From an uncultured Altererythrobacter sp. (lineage in GTDB: Bacteria > Pseudomonadota > Alphaproteobacteria > Sphingomonadales > Sphingomonadaceae): a stretch of 64,000 bases of DNA. The notes beneath the pieces are model-generated. The model was not told where the DNA came from. It ran no database searches and saw only the letters and a program-made list of their open reading frames with translations. Where the stretch lies: NCBI GenBank assembly GCA_946886565.1, contig CAMPIX010000002.1:1-64000 (forward strand), read 5' to 3'. Position numbers and translations under genes: made by a program. Of the stretch, positions 7,940-16,527 are shown one piece after another (within the stretch, counting starts at the first letter, position 1; every line of letters starts with the position of its first letter).

Positions 7940-9795
7940 TGAGCCCCTACGTCCTCCTGCCGCTGGTCCTCCAGGCACCGCCGCCCGACGTGCCGAGCGA
8001 CGCCGAGGCCGCGCAGCAGGTCGAACCAGACGAGCGTGCGACCGAGGAGGGCGAGCCCTATCCGCCGGTCGATCCGCAACTGATCGAGGGCCGCCGCCGC
8101 CCCGGCTACGTGACCGACCTTCCCGATCCGGTGACGCAGGACAATCCCGGCGCGGTGCGCGCGCCGCCGCCCGAGGCGTTCCCGACCGACCAGATCCCGG
8201 TCCCCGACCGCTGGCGGCTGATCGAAACGCTTGGCCTGGTCAAGGAACGCTGGTGGGATCCGTACAACCAGAACACCTACAAGGGCGACCGGCCGATCGA
8301 CCCGAAGAGGGTGCCCTGGCTGCCGATCAAGGGCGACGACTGGTTCTTCATCGCCAACGCGGTCAGCGACACCGTGTTCGAGCCGCGCACTTTCCCCATC
8401 CCCGTCGGCGTGCAGACCACCGAGGACCCCGACCGCAACGACGTGTTCGGCCGACCCTCGAGCATCGTCGCCTCGCAGACCTTCATCCTCGGCGGCGCAT
8501 TGGTGAAGGGCAGCACCGCGTTCAAGCCGCCCGACGTCGAATACCGGCTCACGCTCGCGGTCAACGTCAGCCACGTCGACGTGCCCGAGCGGCGCGTGCT
8601 GCACGTCGAGCCTTCGAAGCCGAGCCACCGCACCGATCACTTCGTCGGCGTGCAGGAGCTGTTCTTCGACTATCACTTCCGCAACGTCTCGGACCGTTAC
8701 GACTTCGATTCGGTGCGCATCGGCATCCAGCCGTTCCAGGCCGATTTCCGCGGCTTCCTGTTCAACGACAACCAATTGGGCGTGCGCTTCTTCGGAACGC
8801 GCGACAACAACCGCTTCCAATACAACCTCGCCGCGTTCTGGCGGCTGGAGAAGGACACCAACAGCGGGCTCAACGCAATCCTGCAGACCCCGCGCGACGA
8901 TTTCTTGTTCGTCGCCAACGCGTACCGGCAGGATTTCCTGATCCCGGCGCTGACCAGCCAGTTCACGGTGGTCTACAACCGCAACCGCGAGGCAGACGAT
9001 ATCCAGATCGACGACAACGGCTTCCCGGTGCGTCCGGCACTGCTCGGCGACTTGCGCGGGCGGGACTACGACGTGGTCTATCTCGGCTACAACGCCGACG
9101 GCCGGGTCGGGCGGATCAACCTGACCGCGAGCGCCTACGCCGCGCTGGGCGAGGACCGGAACAGCTTCTTCACTTCGCGCGAGGCCAAGATTCGCGCCTA
9201 CTTCGGCGCCGCCGAAGTGAGCTACGACCGCGACTGGATGCGCTTCCGCCTCTCGGGCGCATACGCCAGCGGCGACGGCGATCCCTACGACGACACCGAA
9301 ACCGGGTTCGACGCGGTGTTCGAGAACCCGGTCTTCGCGGGCGCGGACACCTCGTACTGGATCCGCCAGACGATCCCCTTCGCCGGCGGCGGCCGCGCGG
9401 TCAGCGTAAACGGGCGCAACGGCATGCTCAATTCGCTGCGCAGCTCAAAGGAGCAGGGGCAGTCGAATTTCAACAACCCCGGGCTGATCCTCGCGGGTGC
9501 GGGCGCGGATTTCGACCTCACCCCCGAATTCCGCCTCTCGGCCAACGCCAACAAGCTGTGGTTCGAAGACCCCTCGACGCTTCAGGCGCTGCGCAACGAA
9601 GGCTCGATCCCCAAGGACATCGGGTGGGACCTGAGCGCGGCGGCGATCTGGCGGCCCAAGGCAACGCAGAACCTCGTCTTCCGCCTCAGCGGCGCGGCGC
9701 TCGTCGCGGGCGAGGGCTTCCGCGACCTGTTCGACCGGATCGGCAACAGCCGGACCTATTATTCCATCCTCGCCAACGTGGTGCTGACCTACTGA
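7939..9795 (+). CDS. Predicted outer-membrane beta-barrel protein of the cytochrome operon
   Basis: A 618-residue protein with a short hydrophobic N-terminus (MSPYVLLPLVLQA) as putative signal. A Pro/Glu-rich mature N-terminus is followed by long alternating aromatic/polar stretches such as FRGFLFNDNQLGVRFFGTRDNNRFQYNLAAFW. It ends NVVLTY, the aromatic C-terminus used for outer-membrane assembly. No CXXCH motif is present. Start and stop both overlap neighbours by 1 bp (TAATG, TGATG). Set between cytochromes, it occupies the position of the MtrB-type barrel in porin-cytochrome conduits. I see no obvious similarity to MtrB, so the role as a sheath for a heme wire is inference from context. Confidence 0.7.
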   Translation: MSPYVLLPLVLQAPPPDVPSDAEAAQQVEPDERATEEGEPYPPVDPQLIEGRRRPGYVTDLPDPVTQDNPGAVRAPPPEAFPTDQIPVPDRWRLIETLGLVKERWWDPYNQNTYKGDRPIDPKRVPWLPIKGDDWFFIANAVSDTVFEPRTFPIPVGVQTTEDPDRNDVFGRPSSIVASQTFILGGALVKGSTAFKPPDVEYRLTLAVNVSHVDVPERRVLHVEPSKPSHRTDHFVGVQELFFDYHFRNVSDRYDFDSVRIGIQPFQADFRGFLFNDNQLGVRFFGTRDNNRFQYNLAAFWRLEKDTNSGLNAILQTPRDDFLFVANAYRQDFLIPALTSQFTVVYNRNREADDIQIDDNGFPVRPALLGDLRGRDYDVVYLGYNADGRVGRINLTASAYAALGEDRNSFFTSREAKIRAYFGAAEVSYDRDWMRFRLSGAYASGDGDPYDDTETGFDAVFENPVFAGADTSYWIRQTIPFAGGGRAVSVNGRNGMLNSLRSSKEQGQSNFNNPGLILAGAGADFDLTPEFRLSANANKLWFEDPSTLQALRNEGSIPKDIGWDLSAAAIWRPKATQNLVFRLSGAALVAGEGFRDLFDRIGNSRTYYSILANVVLTY

Positions 9796-12700
9796 TGCCG
9801 CACGCCCGCCATCTCGCCCTCTGGTTCGCGCTGCTCCTGGCCGGGCTGGCGATGGCGTTCGGGCCGACGATCCGCGCGGCCGAGGGCGAGAAGCCGGTCG
9901 AGCGCGACTACACCCGCGTCACCGCGCCGCCCGCGCCCGCGCAGCAGACGCTCGACGCAATGATGGCGAAGTCCGAAGGGTGCTTCTCGTGCCACGTGCG
10001 CACCGACGAGCCGACGATGCACGTCTCGCCCGCGGTGCGGCTCGGCTGCATCGACTGCCACGGCGGCGACGCGACGGTGATGGGCGATTCCTCGCTCGAG
10101 CACGACGATCCGCTCTACGTCGCCGCGCGCGATCGCGCGCACGTGCTGCCCAAGTATCCGGAATCGTGGCACTATCCCTCGTCGGCCAACCCCAAGCGCA
10201 GCTACACCCTGCTCAACCGCGAGGCGCCCGAGTTCATCCGCTTCGTCAACCCGAGCGACTACCGCGTCGCGCGCGAGAGCTGCGGCGCGTGTCACATGCC
10301 GGTGATCGAGGCAGGCGAGCGCTCGCTGATGGCGACGGCGGCGATGTTCTGGGGCGGCGCGGCCTACAACAACGGTGTCGTGCCCTATAAGAACTACCTG
10401 TTCGGGGAGGCTTACACGCGCGAGGGCGAACCGGCGAAGCTCCTCAGCCCCGGCGATCCGCCCGGAACGCTGACCGAAAAGCAGAAGGCGCGCGGCGCAC
10501 TCGCCGAGCTCTACCCGCTGCCAACGTGGCAGGTGACCCCACCGGGCGACGTGTTCCGCGTGTTCGAGCGCGGCGGGCGCAACATCGCCACGCAGTTCCC
10601 CGAGATCGGCCTGCCCAACCCGACGGGGCTGATCCAGCGGCTCGAGGAACCGGGGCGGCCCGATCTCAAGCAGTCGAACCGCGGGCCGGGCACGGGCCTG
10701 CGGGTCGCGATCCCGATCCTCAACGTCCACAAGACGCGGCTCAACGATCCCTACACCTGGTTCATGGGCACCAACGACCAGCCGGGCGACTATCGGCATT
10801 CGGGCTGCGCGAGCTGCCACGTGATCTACGCCAACGACCGCGAGCCGCGCCACTCGCTGATCTACGCCAAGTACGGCCGCGACGGGCAGACGGTGACGGT
10901 CGATCCGACGATCGCAAACCAGCTCGAGCCAGCGCATGAGGATGGGCACGGCGCAGTCAAGCAGCCGGGCGCGGCGGATCATCACGAAGACGGCCCGGTA
11001 AAGGAGAAGGGCCATCCGCTGCGCCACGTCTTCACCCGCTCGATCCCGACCGCGCAGTGCATGAGCTGCCACATGCATCAGCCCAACATCTTCCTGAACT
11101 CGTACCTCGGCTACACCATGTGGGACTACGAATCCGACGCGCCGTTCATGTGGCCGAAGGAGCAGAAGTACCCGACCGCGGCCGAGATTCACGAGGTGCT
11201 CGAGCGCAACCCCGAAGGCGCCGCGCCCAAGGGCAAGTGGGCCGACCTCGATTTCCTGCGCAACGTCTACGACCTGAACCCTGAGCTCGAGGACACCCAG
11301 TTCGCCGACTATCACGGCCACGGGTGGAACTTCCGCGCGGTGTTCAAGCGCGACCGCGAGGGCAACCTGCTCGACGCGCAGGGAGACGTCGTCGCCAACG
11401 ACGATCCCGAGAAATGGCGTAAGGAGGGCGAGGGCAAGTTCGTCGAGCCCGGCGTCAACCCGGGCAAGACCGTGCACCTGATGGATATCCATGCCGAAAA
11501 GGGCATGCAGTGCGCCGACTGCCACTTCGCGCAGGACAGCCACGGCAGTGGACTGATCTACGGCGAGGTCGCCAACGCAATCGAGATCGGCTGCAAGGAT
11601 TGCCACGGCACCGCCGACGCCTATCCCACGCTGCGCACGAGCGGCCCGGCCGCGCCGCCCAGCGGCCACAACCTTGAGCTGCTGCGCAATCCCGACGGCA
11701 AGCGTCGCTTCGAGTGGGGTTACGGCATCGGCGGCGAGCGCGTGCTGATCCAGCGCTCGATCGTCGATCCCGACCTCGAGTGGGAGGTCAGTCTGGTCAA
11801 GGACAGCGTGAACCCCGCCCTGCCCGAATGCGAGACCGTAGGGAGCACGTCGCCCGGCCAGTGCTTCAACCCCAAGTCGGCGCGCGCCAAGCTGATGAGC
11901 AAGACCGGCGCGGAGACCGGCCGTTTCGAATTCGGCCCCGGCATCGCGCCCGAGGACCGCGCGCACCAGGAAAGCGAGATGGCGTGTTTCACCTGCCACC
12001 TCTCATGGACCACCAGTTGCGGCGGCTGCCACTTGCCGATCGAGGCGAACTGGAAGACCTCGATGCACCACTACGAAGGGGAGGAGACGCGCAATTTCGC
12101 GACCTACAACCCGCAGGTCGCGCGCGACCAGATGTTCCAGCTCGGCAAGCACCAGACGACCAAGGGCAACCAGATCGCGCCGGTGCGCTCGACCTCGGCG
12201 CTGGTGCTCTCCTCGACCAACATCAACCGCGAGCGGATCTACGTCCAGCAGCCGCCGATCTCGGCGATCGGCTTCTCGAGCCAGGCCTTCGCGCCGCATT
12301 TCCCGCACACCGTGCGCAAGACCGAGACCAAGCAATGCTCGGACTGCCACCTGTCCGACGCCGACGACAACAACGCGATCATGGCGCAGCTGCTCCTGCT
12401 CGGCACGAACTACGTCAACTTCGTCGGACTCAACGCCTGGACCGGGCTCGAGGGTGGGTTCGAAGCGGTGCGCGTGACCGAGTGGGACGAGCCGCAGGCG
12501 GTGCTCGGCTCGTACCTGCACAAGTACGCCTACCCCGATTACTGGCGCGAATTCGTCGAGGGCCAAGGCCGCGAATTGAAGGACTGGACCCGCGGCAAGA
12601 CCTTCGACGGCGATCTGAGCGGCGAGACCCACGCTTTCGAACAATTCGCCAATGTGCACGAGGGCACCGGCGACAGCGTCGGCTGCCTTCAACTACGCGG

Positions 12701-13862
12701 CGAATACATGTTCGTGGCGGAAGGGACCGGCGGTTTCCGCGTCTACGACGTCGCCTCGATCGCCAACAAGGGCTTCTCCGAGCGGATCGTGACCGCACCG
12801 TTCTCGGCGCTGGGCCACGACACGCACGTCGAGACGAAGAACGCGACCTGCATGGCGCTGCCGACCAACCAGGCGATCAATCCGCTGCGCAACACCGAGG
12901 AAATGCGCGAGATCAATCAGGAGCAGGCCTTCCTGCCGATCTACAATTACGCGGTGGTGACCGATGCCGAGGAAGGGCTGATCCTGGTCAACGTCAACAC
13001 GCTGGCCGACGGCGAATTCCGCAACAACAAGCTCGAGCGCGCGGCGACCTGGAACGAGGGCGGGGTGCTGACGGGGGCGCGGCACATCACGCTCGCGGGC
13101 GAGATCGCCTATATCGCCGCCGACCGCGGGCTGGTGGTGGTCGACCTTGCCGATCCGCTCAACCCGCGCCTCGCCGCGGTGCGCGAGCTGCCCGACGCGC
13201 GCGCGAGCGCGATCCAGTTCCGCTATCTCTGGGTGACGACTTCGCGCGGGGTCGAGCTGTTCGATGTCACCGATCTGCGGAACCCTGTGGCGGTGCCCGA
13301 GGCGACCGTGCCGCTCGCCGATGCGCGCCGGCTCTACGTCGCGCGCACTTACGCCTACGTCGCGGCGGGGAGCGAGGGGCTGGTGATCCTCAACGTGACC
13401 CGGCCCGAGGCGCCGCAGGTCTATCTGCGCGAAACGCTCGGCGGCACGATGAACGACGCGCAGGACGTGATCGTCGGCTCGACCAACGCCTCGCTGTTCG
13501 CCTACGTCGCCGATGGGCGCAACGGGCTCAAGGTGCTGCAACTGACCAGCCCCGACAGCCAGCCCAACTTCTACGGCTTCAGCCCCGCGCCCAAGCCCGA
13601 GCTGATCGCCTGGGCGAAGACGCAATCGCCCGCGATCTCGCTTTCCAAGGGCCTCGACCGCGACCGCGCGGTGGACGAGACCGGCGGGCAGATCGCGGTG
13701 TTCGGCCGTCTCGGCTCGCGCCCCTTCACGCGCGACGAGATGGAGAACCTGTTCCTGACCAGCGGCGGCGTGCCGTGGAAGGTTAGCGACGAGCCCGACA
13801 TGAGCGCCTGGGTCGGCCCGCTGAAAGGCCCGTGGCGTGAGGACGAGGGGATGGGCGAGTAA
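9795..13862 (+). CDS. Decaheme cytochrome c with C-terminal LVIVD-type beta-propeller
   Basis: A giant exported cytochrome of 1355 residues. A signal peptide (about 1-29) precedes ten CXXCH sites between residues about 63 and 850: CFSCH, CIDCH, CGACH, CASCH, CMSCH, CADCH, CKDCH, CFTCH, CGGCH, CSDCH. Many extra histidines could be distal ligands. From about 960 to 1255 the protein carries five or six repeats of the form YIAADRGLVVVDLADPLNPR, YAYVAAGSEGLVILNVTRPEAPQ and YVADGRNGLKVLQLTSP, matching LVIVD/propeller repeats found on surface proteins. It is the last gene of the coupled operon. Its size, heme count and propeller suggest it sits at or beyond the outer membrane as the terminal electron donor or acceptor. 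Localisation is inferred. Confidence 0.88.
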   Translation: MPHARHLALWFALLLAGLAMAFGPTIRAAEGEKPVERDYTRVTAPPAPAQQTLDAMMAKSEGCFSCHVRTDEPTMHVSPAVRLGCIDCHGGDATVMGDSSLEHDDPLYVAARDRAHVLPKYPESWHYPSSANPKRSYTLLNREAPEFIRFVNPSDYRVARESCGACHMPVIEAGERSLMATAAMFWGGAAYNNGVVPYKNYLFGEAYTREGEPAKLLSPGDPPGTLTEKQKARGALAELYPLPTWQVTPPGDVFRVFERGGRNIATQFPEIGLPNPTGLIQRLEEPGRPDLKQSNRGPGTGLRVAIPILNVHKTRLNDPYTWFMGTNDQPGDYRHSGCASCHVIYANDREPRHSLIYAKYGRDGQTVTVDPTIANQLEPAHEDGHGAVKQPGAADHHEDGPVKEKGHPLRHVFTRSIPTAQCMSCHMHQPNIFLNSYLGYTMWDYESDAPFMWPKEQKYPTAAEIHEVLERNPEGAAPKGKWADLDFLRNVYDLNPELEDTQFADYHGHGWNFRAVFKRDREGNLLDAQGDVVANDDPEKWRKEGEGKFVEPGVNPGKTVHLMDIHAEKGMQCADCHFAQDSHGSGLIYGEVANAIEIGCKDCHGTADAYPTLRTSGPAAPPSGHNLELLRNPDGKRRFEWGYGIGGERVLIQRSIVDPDLEWEVSLVKDSVNPALPECETVGSTSPGQCFNPKSARAKLMSKTGAETGRFEFGPGIAPEDRAHQESEMACFTCHLSWTTSCGGCHLPIEANWKTSMHHYEGEETRNFATYNPQVARDQMFQLGKHQTTKGNQIAPVRSTSALVLSSTNINRERIYVQQPPISAIGFSSQAFAPHFPHTVRKTETKQCSDCHLSDADDNNAIMAQLLLLGTNYVNFVGLNAWTGLEGGFEAVRVTEWDEPQAVLGSYLHKYAYPDYWREFVEGQGRELKDWTRGKTFDGDLSGETHAFEQFANVHEGTGDSVGCLQLRGEYMFVAEGTGGFRVYDVASIANKGFSERIVTAPFSALGHDTHVETKNATCMALPTNQAINPLRNTEEMREINQEQAFLPIYNYAVVTDAEEGLILVNVNTLADGEFRNNKLERAATWNEGGVLTGARHITLAGEIAYIAADRGLVVVDLADPLNPRLAAVRELPDARASAIQFRYLWVTTSRGVELFDVTDLRNPVAVPEATVPLADARRLYVARTYAYVAAGSEGLVILNVTRPEAPQVYLRETLGGTMNDAQDVIVGSTNASLFAYVADGRNGLKVLQLTSPDSQPNFYGFSPAPKPELIAWAKTQSPAISLSKGLDRDRAVDETGGQIAVFGRLGSRPFTRDEMENLFLTSGGVPWKVSDEPDMSAWVGPLKGPWREDEGMGE

Positions 13863-13879
13863 ACGAGGATCGCGCCGGT

Positions 13880-14728
13880 CTACCCCCGTTCGGCGAACAT
13901 CTCGCGCATCATCGGCTGGAGATGCGGGCCGTAATAGGCGAGCACGTCCCAGTCGTTGGTCGCCTCGTAGTGGGTCACCAGCGATCGCCCGTCCCACCGG
14001 TGGAGCGCGTAGCACGGCGGTTCGGTGGTGATCAGCGCGCGGTTGTCGGGCCGCGCCACGTCGACCTCGCGCAAGTCGAGCGAGACCAGCGGCGCGACCG
14101 AGGGGGTGACCGACAGCGGCACGCCGTGGAACGTGGTCGCGATCGGCCGGTGCAGGTGGCCGCAGTGGATTGCGAGGATCTGGCGGTGTCCGTCGATCGC
14201 GGCGGCGAAGTTCGCGATCCAGTCCTCGCCGGGCGCCGGGTCCATCCAGTCGACCCCCGAGACCACCGGTGGGTGGTGCATGAACATCAGCGTCGGGGTG
14301 TCGGGGTGCGCGTCGAGCTGGGCGCGCAGCCAGTCGCGCCGCCGGGCGCAGAATGCCCCGCCGTGCCGCCCCGGCTCGAAGCTGTCGAGCATCAGCACCC
14401 GCAGCCCCTCGGCCTCGAGCGCATAGTGAATGAAGCCGTCCTCGCTCGGAGTGTGCGGGAAGGCCGCCAGCAGCCCCTCGCGGCTGTCGTGATTGCCCGG
14501 GATCGCGTGGACCGGGAAGGGGCAGGCGGTCAGCAGTTCGGCGGTCCTGGCGAAGCTTTCGTGATCGCCGTGGTCGGTCAGGTCGCCGGTCAGCACCAGC
14601 ATGTCGATCGGGTTGGGGCTCGCGATCAGCCGGTCGAGCGTCCGGCGGAAACGGATGCGGTTGAGCTCTTCCGGTTTGGCGTCGGGATCGAAGCCGATAT
14701 GGATATCGGTCATCTGTGCGATCAGCAT
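13880..14728 (-). CDS. Class III cyclic nucleotide phosphodiesterase-like metallophosphoesterase
   Basis: A 282-residue calcineurin-fold hydrolase. All metal-binding motifs are present in order: TDIHIG, TGDLTDHG, PGNHDS, MHHPP and GHLH. The order and length match the CpdA/Rv0805 family, which hydrolyses cAMP, although relatives act on other phosphodiesters. I chose ATG 14728, preceded by GGGGGGACGAGG, because it starts directly at the fold (MLIAQMTDIHIG); a longer reading to 14887 overlaps the upstream gene. It is the last gene of a minus-strand operon containing a protein with two cyclic-nucleotide-binding domains, 25 bp after the FHA cytochrome gene. A role in removing cAMP made by the cyclase at 1635 is a good inference. 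Confidence 0.88.
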   Translation of the reverse strand: MLIAQMTDIHIGFDPDAKPEELNRIRFRRTLDRLIASPNPIDMLVLTGDLTDHGDHESFARTAELLTACPFPVHAIPGNHDSREGLLAAFPHTPSEDGFIHYALEAEGLRVLMLDSFEPGRHGGAFCARRRDWLRAQLDAHPDTPTLMFMHHPPVVSGVDWMDPAPGEDWIANFAAAIDGHRQILAIHCGHLHRPIATTFHGVPLSVTPSVAPLVSLDLREVDVARPDNRALITTEPPCYALHRWDGRSLVTHYEATNDWDVLAYYGPHLQPMMREMFAERG

Positions 14729-14753
14729 CCTCGTCCCCCCACCGAAACGCGAC

Positions 14754-16514
14754 CTAGCCCGTCTTGCGGCTGATGCGCGCGATCCGGTCGACGACCGCAT
14801 CGGGATGATCCGCCGGCATGCGACCCGGCTTGGGATGATAGGAGTGGCACATTGCGCAGCTCGAGGGAACCTCCGCCGTGCGTGCATCCTCGCCCAGATG
14901 GCAGGTGCGGCATTCGGCGATGCCCGGCAGCAGCACGTCGGACGAGCTGTCGGAAGTCTCGGCCTTGTGGCAACTCGTGCAATCCTCCTGCTTGTGATCC
15001 TCGTGGTCGAACCAGCCGTTCAGCAGATAGCTGTCGCGCAGGTTGACCGGGATCACGTCGGCGCGGCCACCGGTCGTGGTCGGCAGGTGACATTCGCCGC
15101 ACACCCCGCCGGGCGAGAGCGCGCGGTTGATCCCGACCAGCGAGCGCGCCGGACTGCCGAAATCCTGATAGTAGAGCCCGCCGCGCGCGAACTCGCCGGG
15201 CCTTCGCCGGCCGGAGACGATCGGGCGGCGCGGCGCGCGGTCCATCGCCGCGAGATCGGCGCGCAACTGGTCGACATCGCCGTGGCGCAGCGTGCGGAAG
15301 GTGCTGCCGACCTTATCGTAGACGAGGCTGTGGCAGGTCTCGCAGTCCTCCTCCATGTTCACCGGCAGGAAGCCCGCGCGGTCGGCGGTCGGCGTGTGGC
15401 AGTCGGCGCAGACGAGGGCCTCGCCGTAGCCGCCCTTCGCGCCGATATTGCCCGCCATTCGCGCGACGCCGCCGCGGAGATCGAGGTGCAGCGCGTGCGG
15501 GAAGCGCAGCCCGTTCGCCTCGCTCGGGTCGTCGCCGAGAGAAAGCCGCTCGGTCTCGCGGCTGCCGAGCTCGGTGAACAGCACCGCCTTCAACTCGGGG
15601 TGCGCGGTGCCGAAGTCGCCCGCGTTGGCGAGCACGGTGTCGGTCAGCCGCGCATCCATGCCGTCGTGGCAGTCGGCGCAGAACTTCTGTGCGGTCGGCT
15701 CCATCCGCCCCGCGCCCTCGTGCTCGGTGTGGCAGGTGGTGCACGATCCGGGGCCTTCCTTGCCGAAGGTCTCGGCGACCGCCCAGAGCATCCGGTCGCC
15801 CGCGGTCATCGGGCCGCGCCCGGCGAGCTGGCGCGGGATCGGGGCGTGGTCGCCGATCTCCGCGTGGCAGGTGAGGCAGGTCTCGTCGCGCACCGACTGG
15901 AACGGTTCGACGTGGCACGCCTCGCAATTGTCTTCCAGCCCGTGGTGCGCGAGGCTGAGCTTGCCGGTCGACCAGCTCGCGTCCATCATCACCGCGCCGC
16001 GCGTGTCGATGTCGGGCTCGGCAGGGGCGCGCTTCAGATGGGTGAAGACCGGCAGTGCGAGGAACGCGAGCAGGATCGCGCCGAGCCCGATCCACGCCAT
16101 CGCGCGCTTGCTCGGCAAGGCGCCGGCGAGCGCGAAGCCCTTGAGCGCGTCGGTCTTGCCCTCGATCTGCTCGGCCTGCCTGACCGTGGCGACGATCGGG
16201 CCGTCGCCCTCCTGCGCAATCGCGATGCGATAGGTTCCGAAGGCGAATTCGGCGCCTTCGCGCGGGTCGAACGTGGCCTGCGTGGTCTTGCGCCCGTCCA
16301 TCGCGAAGGCGAGGCGGCCCACCGCTTCGATCCGCAGCTTGCCGCCCCCGGCCGGTTCGATCCGCGCGTGGCGCTGCTCGACCGCGAGGTCGGCGAGGTG
16401 GAGGTCGTTCTCGCTCGCGCGGCCGATCGTCAGGCGCTCGCCTGCGTGCTCGCGCTCGCGCACGATCTCGCGCCCGGCGGCGGTGAAGTCGATCGTGCGG
16501 ATGAGATAGGTCAT
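14754..16514 (-). CDS. FHA domain - transmembrane helix - decaheme cytochrome c fusion
   Basis: A 586-residue protein with an unusual architecture. Residues about 25-110 form a forkhead-associated domain (LTIGRASENDLHL, then HARIE), which normally binds phosphothreonine in the cytoplasm. A single membrane helix follows at about 139-158 (WIGLGAILLAFLALPVF). The rest, about 195-570, has ten CXXCH motifs: CEACH, CLTCH, CTTCH, CADCH twice, CETCH, CGECH, CTSCH, CRTCH, CAMCH. C-type hemes are attached only outside the cytoplasm, so the protein should span the membrane with FHA inside and hemes outside. It lies 13 bp after the cytochrome-b-like gene. It probably accepts electrons from, or donates them to, that membrane partner, with FHA as a phospho-dependent dock. 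Confidence 0.9.
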   Translation of the reverse strand: MTYLIRTIDFTAAGREIVREREHAGERLTIGRASENDLHLADLAVEQRHARIEPAGGGKLRIEAVGRLAFAMDGRKTTQATFDPREGAEFAFGTYRIAIAQEGDGPIVATVRQAEQIEGKTDALKGFALAGALPSKRAMAWIGLGAILLAFLALPVFTHLKRAPAEPDIDTRGAVMMDASWSTGKLSLAHHGLEDNCEACHVEPFQSVRDETCLTCHAEIGDHAPIPRQLAGRGPMTAGDRMLWAVAETFGKEGPGSCTTCHTEHEGAGRMEPTAQKFCADCHDGMDARLTDTVLANAGDFGTAHPELKAVLFTELGSRETERLSLGDDPSEANGLRFPHALHLDLRGGVARMAGNIGAKGGYGEALVCADCHTPTADRAGFLPVNMEEDCETCHSLVYDKVGSTFRTLRHGDVDQLRADLAAMDRAPRRPIVSGRRRPGEFARGGLYYQDFGSPARSLVGINRALSPGGVCGECHLPTTTGGRADVIPVNLRDSYLLNGWFDHEDHKQEDCTSCHKAETSDSSSDVLLPGIAECRTCHLGEDARTAEVPSSCAMCHSYHPKPGRMPADHPDAVVDRIARISRKTG

Positions 16515-16527
16515 CGCTCGGCCGCGC

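Noticed and set aside
8253..9794. Upstream extension of the decaheme cytochrome frame
   Set aside because: The frame is open but its translation is low-complexity Arg-rich and overlaps the barrel gene. The real start is ATG 9795, overlapping the previous stop and followed by a signal peptide.
4524..13862. MtrCAB or PioAB identity for the cytochrome operon
   Set aside because: The gene order is superficially similar, but the cytochromes do not show the MtrA/MtrC motif spacing, the barrel shows no MtrB-like N-terminal CXXC, and the propeller and GlcG parts are foreign to those systems.
15900..15916. A TGGCACG word as a sigma-54 promoter within the FHA-decaheme gene
   Set aside because: The spacing to the next GC is 8 nt instead of 10, and the word is simply the reverse complement of heme-motif codons.
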